Origin: Nitrospirillum viridazoti CBAmc
Lineage (GTDB): Bacteria > Pseudomonadota > Alphaproteobacteria > Azospirillales > Azospirillaceae
Direction of reading: 5' to 3'
Length of the DNA stretch: 64,000 bases
NCBI RefSeq assembly: GCF_000730165.1
Contig: NZ_CP022112.1
Location: 372,001 to 436,000, forward strand
Each line of letters starts with the position of its first letter. Positions within the stretch are counted from its first letter, which is position 1. The notes beneath the pieces are model-generated. The model was not told the DNA's origin, did not search any database, and worked only from the letters and a program-made list of their open reading frames with translations. This document shows positions 25,702 through 33,610 of this stretch, one piece after another. The translations under genes and the position numbers were made by a program.

Positions 25702-25981
25702 GATGTACTCCCCCGTCCTTAGGTCCCGTTGCCGTTATCGGTGCCGGGAACTCAGGTCCCGGCGTCGGCTTCAGGGGCAGGATGGGGGCAGGAAAGCGAA
25801 ATCCTAATACGTCAAACTGCGTATGTTTTGTTTGCTGGCGATGGTCTAAATAAAAGACCATTGTGCAAAACTGGTATTCTCACGGGACTTAATCTCTATT
25901 TCATAAATTGTTCTCTGTTGCTGGCTTGCCTTCTTTGATTTTCGATTTCACGTAAATGATCGCCCATAATTCGGCGCCAAC
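25702..25981 (-). promoter_or_regulatory. AT-rich porin upstream region with two dyads
   Basis: The 280-bp gap is much lower in GC than its surroundings from about 25800 on. It contains ATACG-N8-CGTAT (25807-25824), whose plus strand reads TACGTCAAAC as in the other two candidate regulator sites, and a perfect 7-bp dyad ATGGTCT-N7-AGACCAT (25841-25861). I could not place a convincing -35/-10 pair or a sigma-54 site. No gene is apparent in it. Confidence 0.55.
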
Positions 25982-26683
25982 CTATCGCAACGGGCGGCAG
26001 GGCTGGTTTTCGGCAATGGCGACAAGGCCGGTCATCCCATACCCCAGCCGGACGGATCGGATGGAGATCTTGTCACCGGGAAAGCCGCCCGCCAGCAGCA
26101 TGGCCCGCAGGTCCAGGGGCGTGAACAGGCGGTGGGTGCCGGTCCCGGCGAACGGCCAGCGCTGCATGGTGGCCGCGTCCGTCACGTAAACCACCAGCCG
26201 CCCGCCCGGGCGCAGCACGCGACGCGTTTCCCGCAGGACATCGGCCGCGTTCTGCCAGAAATAGGCCACGTTGACCGCCAGCATCCCGTCGACCGCGCCG
26301 GCCGGCAGCGGCAGCGTATCAAAACGGCCGAGATGAAGGTGAAGCTGTCCCTGCTGTCGGGACTGCCGGTTGAGCTTGGCCGCCTGTTGCAGCATCACCG
26401 CCGACTGGTCGATCCCGTGGACGGTGCCGGTTGGCCCCACCGCTTTCACAGCCAGGGCCAGCGCCTGGCCCGGACCGCAGCCCAGTTCCAGGACTGTGTC
26501 GCCGGGGCGGGGCGCCAAGGCCTCGACCGCCACCCGGTTGGGACGGGCGTTCAGGCGGTTCATGACCAAGCCCAGCAAATGCCCCAGGACGCCGGTGGGA
26601 TGGCGCAGTTGGCTGCCCAGGGCATGCCAGGCCGCGCGGAAACGGACCGGCGGCCGCGCCAGCTGATTGAAGGCGTCCATCAC
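25982..26683 (-). CDS. Class I SAM-dependent methyltransferase
   Basis: A 233-residue Rossmann-fold methyltransferase. Motif I is VLELGCGPGQAL, the acidic residue after strand 2 lies in VHGIDQSAVML, and motif IV is around DGMLAVNVAYFW, followed by LRPGGRLVVYV. The N-terminal GVLGHLLGLVMNRLNA segment resembles small-molecule or lipid methyltransferases of the UbiE/Methyltransf_11 type. It overlaps the TPR protein gene by 4 bp and is the last gene of the run that starts with the hemolysin-like gene. The substrate is unknown. Confidence 0.85.
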   Translation of the reverse strand: MMDAFNQLARPPVRFRAAWHALGSQLRHPTGVLGHLLGLVMNRLNARPNRVAVEALAPRPGDTVLELGCGPGQALALAVKAVGPTGTVHGIDQSAVMLQQAAKLNRQSRQQGQLHLHLGRFDTLPLPAGAVDGMLAVNVAYFWQNAADVLRETRRVLRPGGRLVVYVTDAATMQRWPFAGTGTHRLFTPLDLRAMLLAGGFPGDKISIRSVRLGYGMTGLVAIAENQPCRPLR

Positions 26684-27417
26684 CCGGCCGCCAGTTTCTG
26701 TTGCGCCCGCTTCAGCAGTGAGCGGATTTCGACGCGCCGTCCCGCGTCCCAGACGGGCCGGTCGGGGGTGGGCGGCACGGCCAGGCCGTGCGCCAGCACC
26801 TCCGCCGCTTTGCGGTAATCCCCCTGTTCGAACAGGAAGTCGCCATAGAAGTAGTTGGCATCCAAGCCATCGGGATTGATCGCCAGTCCTTCCTCCAGGT
26901 AACGGCGGGCCTTGTCATCGTCGCCGAAGCTCAGGGGAAAGCCAGGCACCTTGTAATAGAGGGAGCCGAGGCTGGTGGGCACCGCACCCCCCACCGCGCG
27001 ATAGTCAAGGCGACCGGCCGTCTCCAGCAGCGTGCGGGCCTCGCGGGCCAGGGAAAGCGCGCCCATGCCGCCCTTCAGACCGGCCAGACTGCCGAGGGCC
27101 AGGGCTTGCCAGATCAGAGGTTCGGCATGGCCGGGGTACTGCGATGCCAGCTGGCCGGCCTGGTCGGCCAGTGCCGCCATGGCGTGCACGCGGGCGTCCT
27201 GATCCGTCACTTCGAACGAGATGTGGGACCATTCCCGTTCCACGCCGGCCAGGGCAGTCAGCATCCCGGAGGGCGTGGCATCGGTCGCGACCGTGTGGGC
27301 GATGGCCTCGCTTTCCATCGGCGACGCATGCCCCGCCGCCGGTACCGACAGGGGAAGGAGGGCGACCGTCATGGCGAGGGCCAATCGGCGCGCCCTGGGC
27401 GTGAGGGGATGATCCAT
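26680..27417 (-). CDS. Exported TPR-like protein
   Basis: A 245-residue protein with a signal peptide (about residues 1-31, ending AAGHASP). The mature part is helical with TPR-like pairs, clearest at ARRYLEEGLAINPDGLDANYFYGDFLFEQGDYRKAAEVL. The arrangement recalls TatT-type periplasmic TPR proteins, which act as scaffolds or bind hydrophobic ligands. It overlaps the methyltransferase gene by 4 bp and follows the SDR gene after 76 bp. I do not recognise a named family; a role in carrying or exporting the product of the neighbouring enzymes is inference. Confidence 0.75.
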   Translation of the reverse strand: MDHPLTPRARRLALAMTVALLPLSVPAAGHASPMESEAIAHTVATDATPSGMLTALAGVEREWSHISFEVTDQDARVHAMAALADQAGQLASQYPGHAEPLIWQALALGSLAGLKGGMGALSLAREARTLLETAGRLDYRAVGGAVPTSLGSLYYKVPGFPLSFGDDDKARRYLEEGLAINPDGLDANYFYGDFLFEQGDYRKAAEVLAHGLAVPPTPDRPVWDAGRRVEIRSLLKRAQQKLAAG

Positions 27418-27493
27418 GGGCGGCGGTTCCTTTTAGAGTGCGATCGCTTCGCATGGACTCATACGGAGCGGGAATCGCATGACGAACAAAAGC

Positions 27494-28351
27494 TTAGACC
27501 AGGGGAAGGCAATCAACGCGGGGGCCGGCGCGCCGGCCGGGCTGCGGCGCCGGCATCAGCGCGTCCAGGGGACCGCGCCGCAATTGGCGCCGCACCGCGG
27601 CATCGACCAGGCGGGGGAATAGGCGCTGAAGCAGGACGAACAGGCGTTCCGGGCCGGCGGGATAGGCGGTGTCGGCACCGGCCAGCGCGGCGGCCCATAT
27701 CCGTTTCGCGATGGCCGCCGGCGGGTCCGTCGGCATGTCCAGCAGGGCCAGGAGCGGTTCAAGGGCCTCCGTCGCGGGCGTGCGGGCGCCCCGCGGCGCG
27801 GCATAGGTCACGCCCACGCCTTGGCATCGCAATTCCCGCCGCAAGGCGTCGGACAGGCCGCGCAAGCCATACTTGGACGCGCAATAACCGGCAAACAGGG
27901 GATAGGGAATATCCCCCAGCAGGGAACCGATGTTGACCACCCGCCCGGCCGCGGCGGACAGCAGCGGAAGGAAGTCCCGCGTGAGGGCCAGCGGCGCCAT
28001 CAGGTTGGTGGACACCAGCGCGGTCAGCGTGTGGTCGTCCATGGCCGACAAGGCCCCCGCCCATACCAGGCCGGCGTTGTTCACCAGAAAGTCCAGGCCG
28101 CCGGCGTGGTCCCGCACGGCGTTCACCAGGGCCTCGCGATCCTGGGACAGGGTCACGTCGGCGGGCAGGACAAGGCACCGCGTGCCGGGTCGCAACAGCG
28201 CCTTGGTGGCGTCCAGCGACGGGCGCCGCCGTCCGACCAGAACCAGCCCCAACCCCCGCCGCGACGCCTCGACGGCCAGCGCCTGGCCTATGCCCGAGCC
28301 AGCGCCGGTGATCAGCGCGGTCATGCCGCCGGGCGCGGAGTCATGCGGCAT
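27494..28351 (-). CDS. Short-chain dehydrogenase/reductase
   Basis: A 285-residue classical SDR. The cofactor motif is TGAGSGIG, the NNAG motif lies in FLVNNAGLVWAG, the catalytic Ser is in VVNIGSLLGD, and the Tyr/Lys pair in YCASKYG. The Arg residues after strand 2 (VGRRR) suggest NADP(H). A Pro-rich C-terminal extension ends the protein. The start could also be the ATG at 28324, giving MTALITGAG as the N-terminus. It overlaps the diiron-protein gene by 11 bp, so coupled translation with that oxidase and the acyl ligase is likely; reduction of a keto or aldehyde intermediate is the expected chemistry. Confidence 0.9.
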   Translation of the reverse strand: MPHDSAPGGMTALITGAGSGIGQALAVEASRRGLGLVLVGRRRPSLDATKALLRPGTRCLVLPADVTLSQDREALVNAVRDHAGGLDFLVNNAGLVWAGALSAMDDHTLTALVSTNLMAPLALTRDFLPLLSAAAGRVVNIGSLLGDIPYPLFAGYCASKYGLRGLSDALRRELRCQGVGVTYAAPRGARTPATEALEPLLALLDMPTDPPAAIAKRIWAAALAGADTAYPAGPERLFVLLQRLFPRLVDAAVRRQLRRGPLDALMPAPQPGRRAGPRVDCLPLV

Positions 28352-29039
28352 GGCAGGCCCCTCCTTGCACGCTGTCCAAGCCCCGGCTCAGGTCGCGGAA
28401 GATGTCGCCATAGAGGCGGTAGACCATGTTCGCCGTGTCGGCGATGACCGGCAGCGCTTCCGGGGCGCACAAACCGTCGACCAGCTGTTCGAAGAAGGCC
28501 ACATGCTCCTTGTCCAGCGCCCCGTGGGATGTCAGGTAGCGGAAGCCTGAGGTGCCCTCGCTCCGGTAGGCTCGCTGCAGGGCGTCGGCCGCGCGGGACG
28601 CCAGCAGCGTCGACATGCCCTCCAGGACATGGACCATGCCCAGCAAGGCGTAGGGGCTGACGCGCTCTATGGCGTCGTAGACATAGGCCAGCATGGCCCG
28701 GCAGGCCTGGCCCGGCACGGACGCAGCCACCTGCGCGGCATCACCGCCTGCCGCGTCGATGTCGTCCAGGATCCATTGCTCGTGCCCCTGTTCCTCGGTG
28801 ATGTAGTCGAACAGCGCGGCCCGGTAATCGTCGTCGTCCGTCCGGGCCGCCGCCAGGGCCAGCAGCCGGCAGGTGTGGCGCACATGATGGTAGGCCTGCG
28901 CCAGGAAATCGCGGTAGAGCGGCAGCGGCACAGCCCCATCCATCGCCATGCTCAGCACGGGGATGGACAGGAAGGCGCCACGGGCTTGGGCGGTCTGCGC
29001 GAGCAGGCGCTGATGCGGTGTCGGTGAGGTGTCGGGCAA
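28341..29039 (-). CDS. Haem-oxygenase-like diiron oxidase (TenA/UndA type)
   Basis: A protein of about 232 residues with the all-helical TenA/PqqC fold. A full set of candidate metal ligands is visible: E82/E83 and H86 in TEEQGHEQW, E140 in HVLEG, and H172, D176 and H179 in HGALDKEH, the pattern of haem-oxygenase-like diiron oxidases such as UndA. It lacks the thiaminase Cys context. TTG at 29039 has GGAGG five bases upstream; a TTG at 29054, overlapping the ligase stop, is the alternative. Encoded between an acyl ligase and an SDR, it may oxidise or decarboxylate a fatty-acyl substrate. Fold call is firm, the reaction is inference. Confidence 0.85.
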   Translation of the reverse strand: MPDTSPTPHQRLLAQTAQARGAFLSIPVLSMAMDGAVPLPLYRDFLAQAYHHVRHTCRLLALAAARTDDDDYRAALFDYITEEQGHEQWILDDIDAAGGDAAQVAASVPGQACRAMLAYVYDAIERVSPYALLGMVHVLEGMSTLLASRAADALQRAYRSEGTSGFRYLTSHGALDKEHVAFFEQLVDGLCAPEALPVIADTANMVYRLYGDIFRDLSRGLDSVQGGACHAA

Positions 29040-29050
29040 GGGGGCCTCCG

Positions 29051-30586
29051 TCAATGGTCGGTGGTCAAATGGTCCGGCGGGGTCCGGATCGCCGGCATGG
29101 CCGGTGGATGAAGCTGCGGGTGGTAGGCCGCCGTGGTTTCCCGGCGGCGCAGCCGGCCGTTGGCGGTGAGCAGGCCGCGCGCCGCCAGGTCGCGCAGTGG
29201 TGCTACGTGATGCCGGCGGGGCCGGGCATAGGCAGGCAGGCCGGCGGCGGCGGTCGATGCCAAGGCGGCGATGGCGTCGTCCCCGGCGGCCTCGAACCAT
29301 GATTCCGCCGCCGGCGCCGGAACCAGCAGCATCGCCAGCCCGTCCAATCCGCCATCGCTGAGCAGGCAGTGCGACAGCCGGGGGTCGTTCAGGAAATGCG
29401 CCTCCACCCATTCCGGGCTGATGTTGCGCCCCCCGGGCGTCACGATCAGGGCATCCCGCCGTCCATGGACCGTCAGGTGACCGTCGTCATCGAAGGTCCC
29501 CAGGTCGCCGGTGCGCCAGGTCGCCGGGCCGGCAGGCTCATTCGCCGGCGTCATCCCCAGGTATCCCGACATGACCGACGGGCCGGTGACCACAATCTCC
29601 CCCCCGTCGAGGGTCACGCGCAGGCCGGACAGGGGCCGGCCCACCGTGCCCGGCCGCCGCTGGCCGGGCCGGTTCAAGGCCACGACCGAGCAACACTCGG
29701 ACAGGCCATAGCCTTCATGCACGGGAATGCCCAGGGCCCAGGCCCTCTCGGCCAGGGCGGGGGGAACGGCCGCCCCGCCCACGGCCACCAGGCGCAGATC
29801 CGGCGGAACCGTGCCGCCCGTCCGCTCCAGCTCCGTCACCCAGGCGGCCAGAAGCTGGGGCACCAGCATCAGGCAGGTCGGGGCGGCGGCGGTGATGGCG
29901 TCGGTGAGCGGCAGGGGGGCCGGACCGCCCATGCGGGCCGTCAGCCCGGGCATCAGCGTCACCCGCGCGCCTGCGCTGAGCGGCATGGTGATGGCGCAGA
30001 GGGTCTCTAGCAACAGCGCCATGGGCAGAAGGCTGAGATAGTGGTCGTCGGGTCGCGCGTCGATGGCCTGGGCCAGCGCCAGGGTGCTCCATGACAGCTG
30101 GCGTCCCTCCAGCAGCACGCCCTTCGGCGTGCCCGTGCTGCCCGAGGTGTAAATGACCTGCCGCGCCGTTCCGGCGAGGTCCAGGGCCGCGGTGGCCGCG
30201 GTCATGGCCGGGACGGGTTGGACGGGCAGGTCCAAGGGGGCGCCTGGGCCCGGATCCGCGTCGGGTGTGTAGATGATATGAGTTATGCCGGCGTCGGCGG
30301 CGATGTGCCGGCACTGGGCGGCTGAGAAAAAGGGCGGCAGCGGGACGGCGGTGTAGCCCGCCTGCCAAATGGCCAGTTGGGCCACGACCCATTCGACACG
30401 GTTGGCGCCCAGGATGCCCACCACCGGACGCGAGCCGGATCTCTCCAGCGCCGTCAGCGCCTGCGCCGCGCCCGCGACGCGGGCCGCCAATTGCGCATAA
30501 TCAAGGGACGAGATGCCGTCGGTGACCGCCGGCTGGTGGGGCGTGACGGCGGCGTGCCGGCGGATGGCGCGCAGGATCTCATGCAT
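29051..30586 (-). CDS. AMP-binding acyl-CoA/acyl-acid ligase
   Basis: A 511-residue ANL-superfamily enzyme. The phosphate-binding motif is YTSGSTGTPKGVLL, the adenine-binding motif is EGYGLSECCSVV, and TGDLGTFDDDGHLTVHGR is the hinge-region motif. It activates a carboxylic acid, most likely a fatty or aryl acid, as an acyl-adenylate. It overlaps the hemolysin-like gene upstream by 8 bp. The C-terminal domain is short and the usual catalytic Lys motif near the end is only partly recognisable (LTANGRLRR), so CoA thioester formation is not certain; transfer to a carrier or amine is possible. Confidence 0.88.
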   Translation of the reverse strand: MHEILRAIRRHAAVTPHQPAVTDGISSLDYAQLAARVAGAAQALTALERSGSRPVVGILGANRVEWVVAQLAIWQAGYTAVPLPPFFSAAQCRHIAADAGITHIIYTPDADPGPGAPLDLPVQPVPAMTAATAALDLAGTARQVIYTSGSTGTPKGVLLEGRQLSWSTLALAQAIDARPDDHYLSLLPMALLLETLCAITMPLSAGARVTLMPGLTARMGGPAPLPLTDAITAAAPTCLMLVPQLLAAWVTELERTGGTVPPDLRLVAVGGAAVPPALAERAWALGIPVHEGYGLSECCSVVALNRPGQRRPGTVGRPLSGLRVTLDGGEIVVTGPSVMSGYLGMTPANEPAGPATWRTGDLGTFDDDGHLTVHGRRDALIVTPGGRNISPEWVEAHFLNDPRLSHCLLSDGGLDGLAMLLVPAPAAESWFEAAGDDAIAALASTAAAGLPAYARPRRHHVAPLRDLAARGLLTANGRLRRRETTAAYHPQLHPPAMPAIRTPPDHLTTDH

Positions 30587-31238
30587 GCGCCGTCCCCGCC
30601 GCCGCTTCCGCCGCTCGCGTCGGCGCGGGGCTCAGGAACGGCCAGTCGTCCGCCGCGCATACGGCCGGGGCGCTTTCATAGTAACGCCCCCAGGCGGCGG
30701 CATCGGCTTGGCGGGCGGGGTCCGCCTGGGCCAGGACCAGCAGGGGTGGATAAAGGCGCGCCAACAACTGCCGCAGGCGCGACGTGGCCGTGAAAAAGCA
30801 CCAGTCGTATCCGTCAAGGGCCCCCCGGCAGGCCAGGCTGTGGAAAAAGCCGGCGGACAGGTCGGCGCGGCGGCTGACCAGGGTGGTGATCTCAAACACC
30901 CGCGCGCGGTGCACATGGCGCCCGCTCCTCTGGCCAAGGACGCGTTCTATGGGCTGGTCAAGATAGGCTTCGGAAAAGAAGCCATCGGCGGTGGTGCGCA
31001 CGCCCGCGGCACAGGCGGGGTTCCCGTGCTGATCGAACGTCGCCATCATCAGGCGGGGAAAGCGGCCGATGCGCGCGCCATAAGCCCGCGCATAGGTTTC
31101 GCGGACCAGCTGCTCAACGGCTGGCCGCGATGGATGGCCGGCGGACAGGGCCACGATGTCGGAAAGCCTCGCCTGGGCCGGTACGGACCTGCCGGCGTCG
31201 TCCGCCGGAACGGGGCGGGGATGGGGGTTCGCATTCAT
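30579..31238 (-). CDS. Thermostable hemolysin family protein
   Basis: A 219-residue protein matching the Vibrio thermostable hemolysin family. Recognised stretches are GFFSEAYLDQPIERVL, VFEITTLVSRRADL, WCFFTATSRLRQLLARL and WGRYYESAPAVCA. Despite the name, the pattern around the central strands recalls N-acyltransferase folds, and I doubt that haemolysis is its normal role. No signal peptide is present. It is the first gene of the run and overlaps the acyl ligase gene by 8 bp, a pairing that suggests it uses the activated acyl group. The enzymatic assignment is inference. Confidence 0.85.
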   Translation of the reverse strand: MNANPHPRPVPADDAGRSVPAQARLSDIVALSAGHPSRPAVEQLVRETYARAYGARIGRFPRLMMATFDQHGNPACAAGVRTTADGFFSEAYLDQPIERVLGQRSGRHVHRARVFEITTLVSRRADLSAGFFHSLACRGALDGYDWCFFTATSRLRQLLARLYPPLLVLAQADPARQADAAAWGRYYESAPAVCAADDWPFLSPAPTRAAEAAAGTAHA

Positions 31239-31355
31239 GGGGCCGCGCCTTCGCTGGTGGAACCGCGCCTCGGCCGCCGTCAGGGCGGTGAAGCGATGGG
31301 TCCCATGCTAGGGCCGCGCGTCGTGGAGTTGTGTGGACTTGCCCACCGGTTATTT

Positions 31356-33152
31356 TCAGTTCTGCGGCGTGTCCGGCGCGGCGGGCAGGGTGATTTCGAC
31401 CACCAGACCGGTGGGATGGTTGTGTGTCGCCCTTACCGTTCCGCCATGCAGTTCCACTACCCGTTTGCAGATGGTCAGGCCTATGCCGGTGCCGCCGGTG
31501 TCACGGGCCCGGGCCGGATCCGCGCGGTAGAACGGATCGAACAGCTGCCCGATGGCGTCATCGGATACCCCGGGCCCCCTGTCGGCCACGGTCAGGCTCA
31601 GGCCGGTGGTATTCCCCTCCAGGCTCACGGTCACCTGCACCCCCGCCGTCGTATAGAACAGCGCGTTGCGGATGACGTTCTCGATGGCGCGGCGCAGCAG
31701 GTCGGCGTTGCCGGGAAGGACGCCGCCGTCCGGCAAATCCGGCGCCACGACCAGGGCCAGGTCACGCTGCCGGTCGGGCCGTTCATAGGCGGCATCGGCG
31801 ATGATGGCACGCAGCAGGTCCGGCAGGTCCACCGGGGCCCGCTGCAACCCCGCCGCCGCCCCTTCAAGCCGGGCCAGGGTCAGCAGTTCCGAGGCCAGGG
31901 CGGCGACGGCCGCGATCTCCCGTTCCATCCGGTCGAAGTGGCGGGGGGCCTGCGGTTCCACTTGGCGCCGGGCCAGGCCCAAGGCCATGCTGAGCCGGGC
32001 CAGCGGCGACTTGATCTCATGGGAGATGTCGCTGATCAGGCGCCGCTGGGCGGTCACGGCGGCCTCCAGCTCGGCTGTGCGGTCCGCCACCTTGCCCTCC
32101 AATGTCAGGTTCAGGTGTTCCAGGTCGCGCATGCTGCGGTCGCGCTCCGCCCGGGCGTTCCGCAGTTTGGCCGTCATGCGGTTGAACGAGCGGGCCAGGA
32201 AGCCCAGTTCATCCTGGCTGGTGACCGGGACCTGGATGTCCAGCTGGTCCGTGTCGGCGATGACCCGCACCGCCCGGGTCAGTTCCATGATGGGTGCCGT
32301 CAGCCGCCGGCCCATCCAGCGCACGAAGGCGAAGATGGGCGCCGCCAGCAGGATGCCTAGCAGGGCCAGTTCCAGCGCGACCCGGCGCAAGGGCCGCGTC
32401 ACGACCGACATCGGCTGCGAAACCACCACCTGCCAGGACCGCAGCAGGCCATCCCGCTGCACGGAACGGCCGGTGATGTGGCTTTCCCTGTCCATGTCGG
32501 GATCGGCCGCGCTGGACAGGACGGCGGGATGGGGAGGGCGGCGGACCAGCACCGTGCGGGGCTCCACCCCGCTCAACAGCGTCTCGACCATGGTCCATGG
32601 AAGGGCGATGACCAGGGTGCCCACGCGATAATCCGGGGCGAAGCTGCCGAAGACCGGAATGGCCAGGGCGACGACGTCCCCGCCACCCAACGGGTTCCGA
32701 TGCTTGTCGAAGAAGGTGACGCTGTGGGCCGCCACGGTCCAGGCCGCCGGAAGGCGGGTGCCACGCGGCGGGGCGCCGTCGTCGCCATCGGCGTCGGCGA
32801 TCAGGGTGCCGCCGGCATCGAAGGCGTAAATCCCACCCGCCAGCCCGTACAGGCGCTGCAGCGCCTCCAGCGTCGTCCCGATCCGCCGGTCAACGTCGCC
32901 GGACACCAGGTCGTTCATCACCTCCAACTGGGCCCAGGCGGTCAGGTCCGTCGCCAGCTCGTCCATCCGGTTGCATAGACGCTGGTATTTCAGGTCCGCC
33001 ACCTGGGCCAGGCCACCTTCGGCGGAATCCAGCAATGACCGGCGCACGCCGGTGTACACCACCGCCGCCGTCAGCCCATAGGTCAGCAGGTATATCGCCA
33101 ACAGGGCGCCGACGATCTTGCGTCCGATGGAACTGCCGATGGTGGCCTTCAT
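31356..33152 (-). CDS. Sensor histidine kinase with periplasmic domain
   Basis: A 598-residue membrane kinase. A first helix (about 12-32) and a second (about 265-287) bracket a large periplasmic sensor region of CACHE-like size. HAMP follows (SFNRMTAKL), then a coiled coil, HisKA with the phospho-acceptor His in DISHEIKSPLARLS, and HATPase with N box ENVIRNALFYT and G boxes DRGPGV and GTGIGLTIC. It overlaps the PstS-like gene by 4 bp and closes an operon that starts with its OmpR-type partner. The DISHEIKSPL pattern is that of CpxA-like kinases. The ligand is unknown. Confidence 0.92.
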   Translation of the reverse strand: MKATIGSSIGRKIVGALLAIYLLTYGLTAAVVYTGVRRSLLDSAEGGLAQVADLKYQRLCNRMDELATDLTAWAQLEVMNDLVSGDVDRRIGTTLEALQRLYGLAGGIYAFDAGGTLIADADGDDGAPPRGTRLPAAWTVAAHSVTFFDKHRNPLGGGDVVALAIPVFGSFAPDYRVGTLVIALPWTMVETLLSGVEPRTVLVRRPPHPAVLSSAADPDMDRESHITGRSVQRDGLLRSWQVVVSQPMSVVTRPLRRVALELALLGILLAAPIFAFVRWMGRRLTAPIMELTRAVRVIADTDQLDIQVPVTSQDELGFLARSFNRMTAKLRNARAERDRSMRDLEHLNLTLEGKVADRTAELEAAVTAQRRLISDISHEIKSPLARLSMALGLARRQVEPQAPRHFDRMEREIAAVAALASELLTLARLEGAAAGLQRAPVDLPDLLRAIIADAAYERPDRQRDLALVVAPDLPDGGVLPGNADLLRRAIENVIRNALFYTTAGVQVTVSLEGNTTGLSLTVADRGPGVSDDAIGQLFDPFYRADPARARDTGGTGIGLTICKRVVELHGGTVRATHNHPTGLVVEITLPAAPDTPQN

Positions 33153-33610
33153 GGGCTGCCCCCGCCGGAACCGGCCGCGACGGGCAATCTGGCCAGGACC
33201 ACGACACCCTCCGGCACCCCGCCGCCGCCGCTGACGTACCCGACCGAGCCCGGCACCCGCCGAATGAAGGTGAGCAGCGCCTGTTCAGATTCCTGGACCA
33301 CCGGCGGGGCCTTGCCCTTGAAGTGCATCTCGTTCCAATAAACGATCAGGCTGGCGTTGTCCTGGTGCAGGACACCGGCCGTGAAGCGGGCGCGGACATC
33401 GCTGGAGATTTCGCGGTTCACGGGGATGATCGCGTTCCCGTCGGGCCACAAGGTCAGGCGCAGCAGGTAGATCGCCGCGACGTCGCCGGTGCTCAGCGGG
33501 TGGCCCAGGGTCACCGACGGGTTGGCCACCACCAGGATGTCCTCTCCCCGCGCCATGTCCGACAGGAACAACCCTATCAGAACCGCCAGCAGGGGCCGCC
33601 GCCGCCGCAT
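33149..33610 (-). CDS. Small PstS-like periplasmic protein
   Basis: A 153-residue exported protein with a signal peptide of about 22 residues. The mature start DILVVANPSV, then LSTGDVAAIYLLRLTLWPDG and later RRVPGSVGYVSG, match a short form of phosphate-type substrate-binding domains, here reduced to one lobe. It shares one base with the barrel gene stop and overlaps the kinase gene by 4 bp. Placement between a porin and a sensor kinase suggests that it presents a ligand to the kinase rather than to an ABC transporter, since no permease or ATPase genes are nearby. Confidence 0.78.
   Translation of the reverse strand: MRRRRPLLAVLIGLFLSDMARGEDILVVANPSVTLGHPLSTGDVAAIYLLRLTLWPDGNAIIPVNREISSDVRARFTAGVLHQDNASLIVYWNEMHFKGKAPPVVQESEQALLTFIRRVPGSVGYVSGGGGVPEGVVVLARLPVAAGSGGGSP

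Noticed and set aside
30579..31238. Reading the hemolysin-family gene as a virulence toxin
   Set aside because: It has no signal peptide and is translationally coupled to an acyl ligase, so an enzymatic role is more likely than secreted haemolysis.
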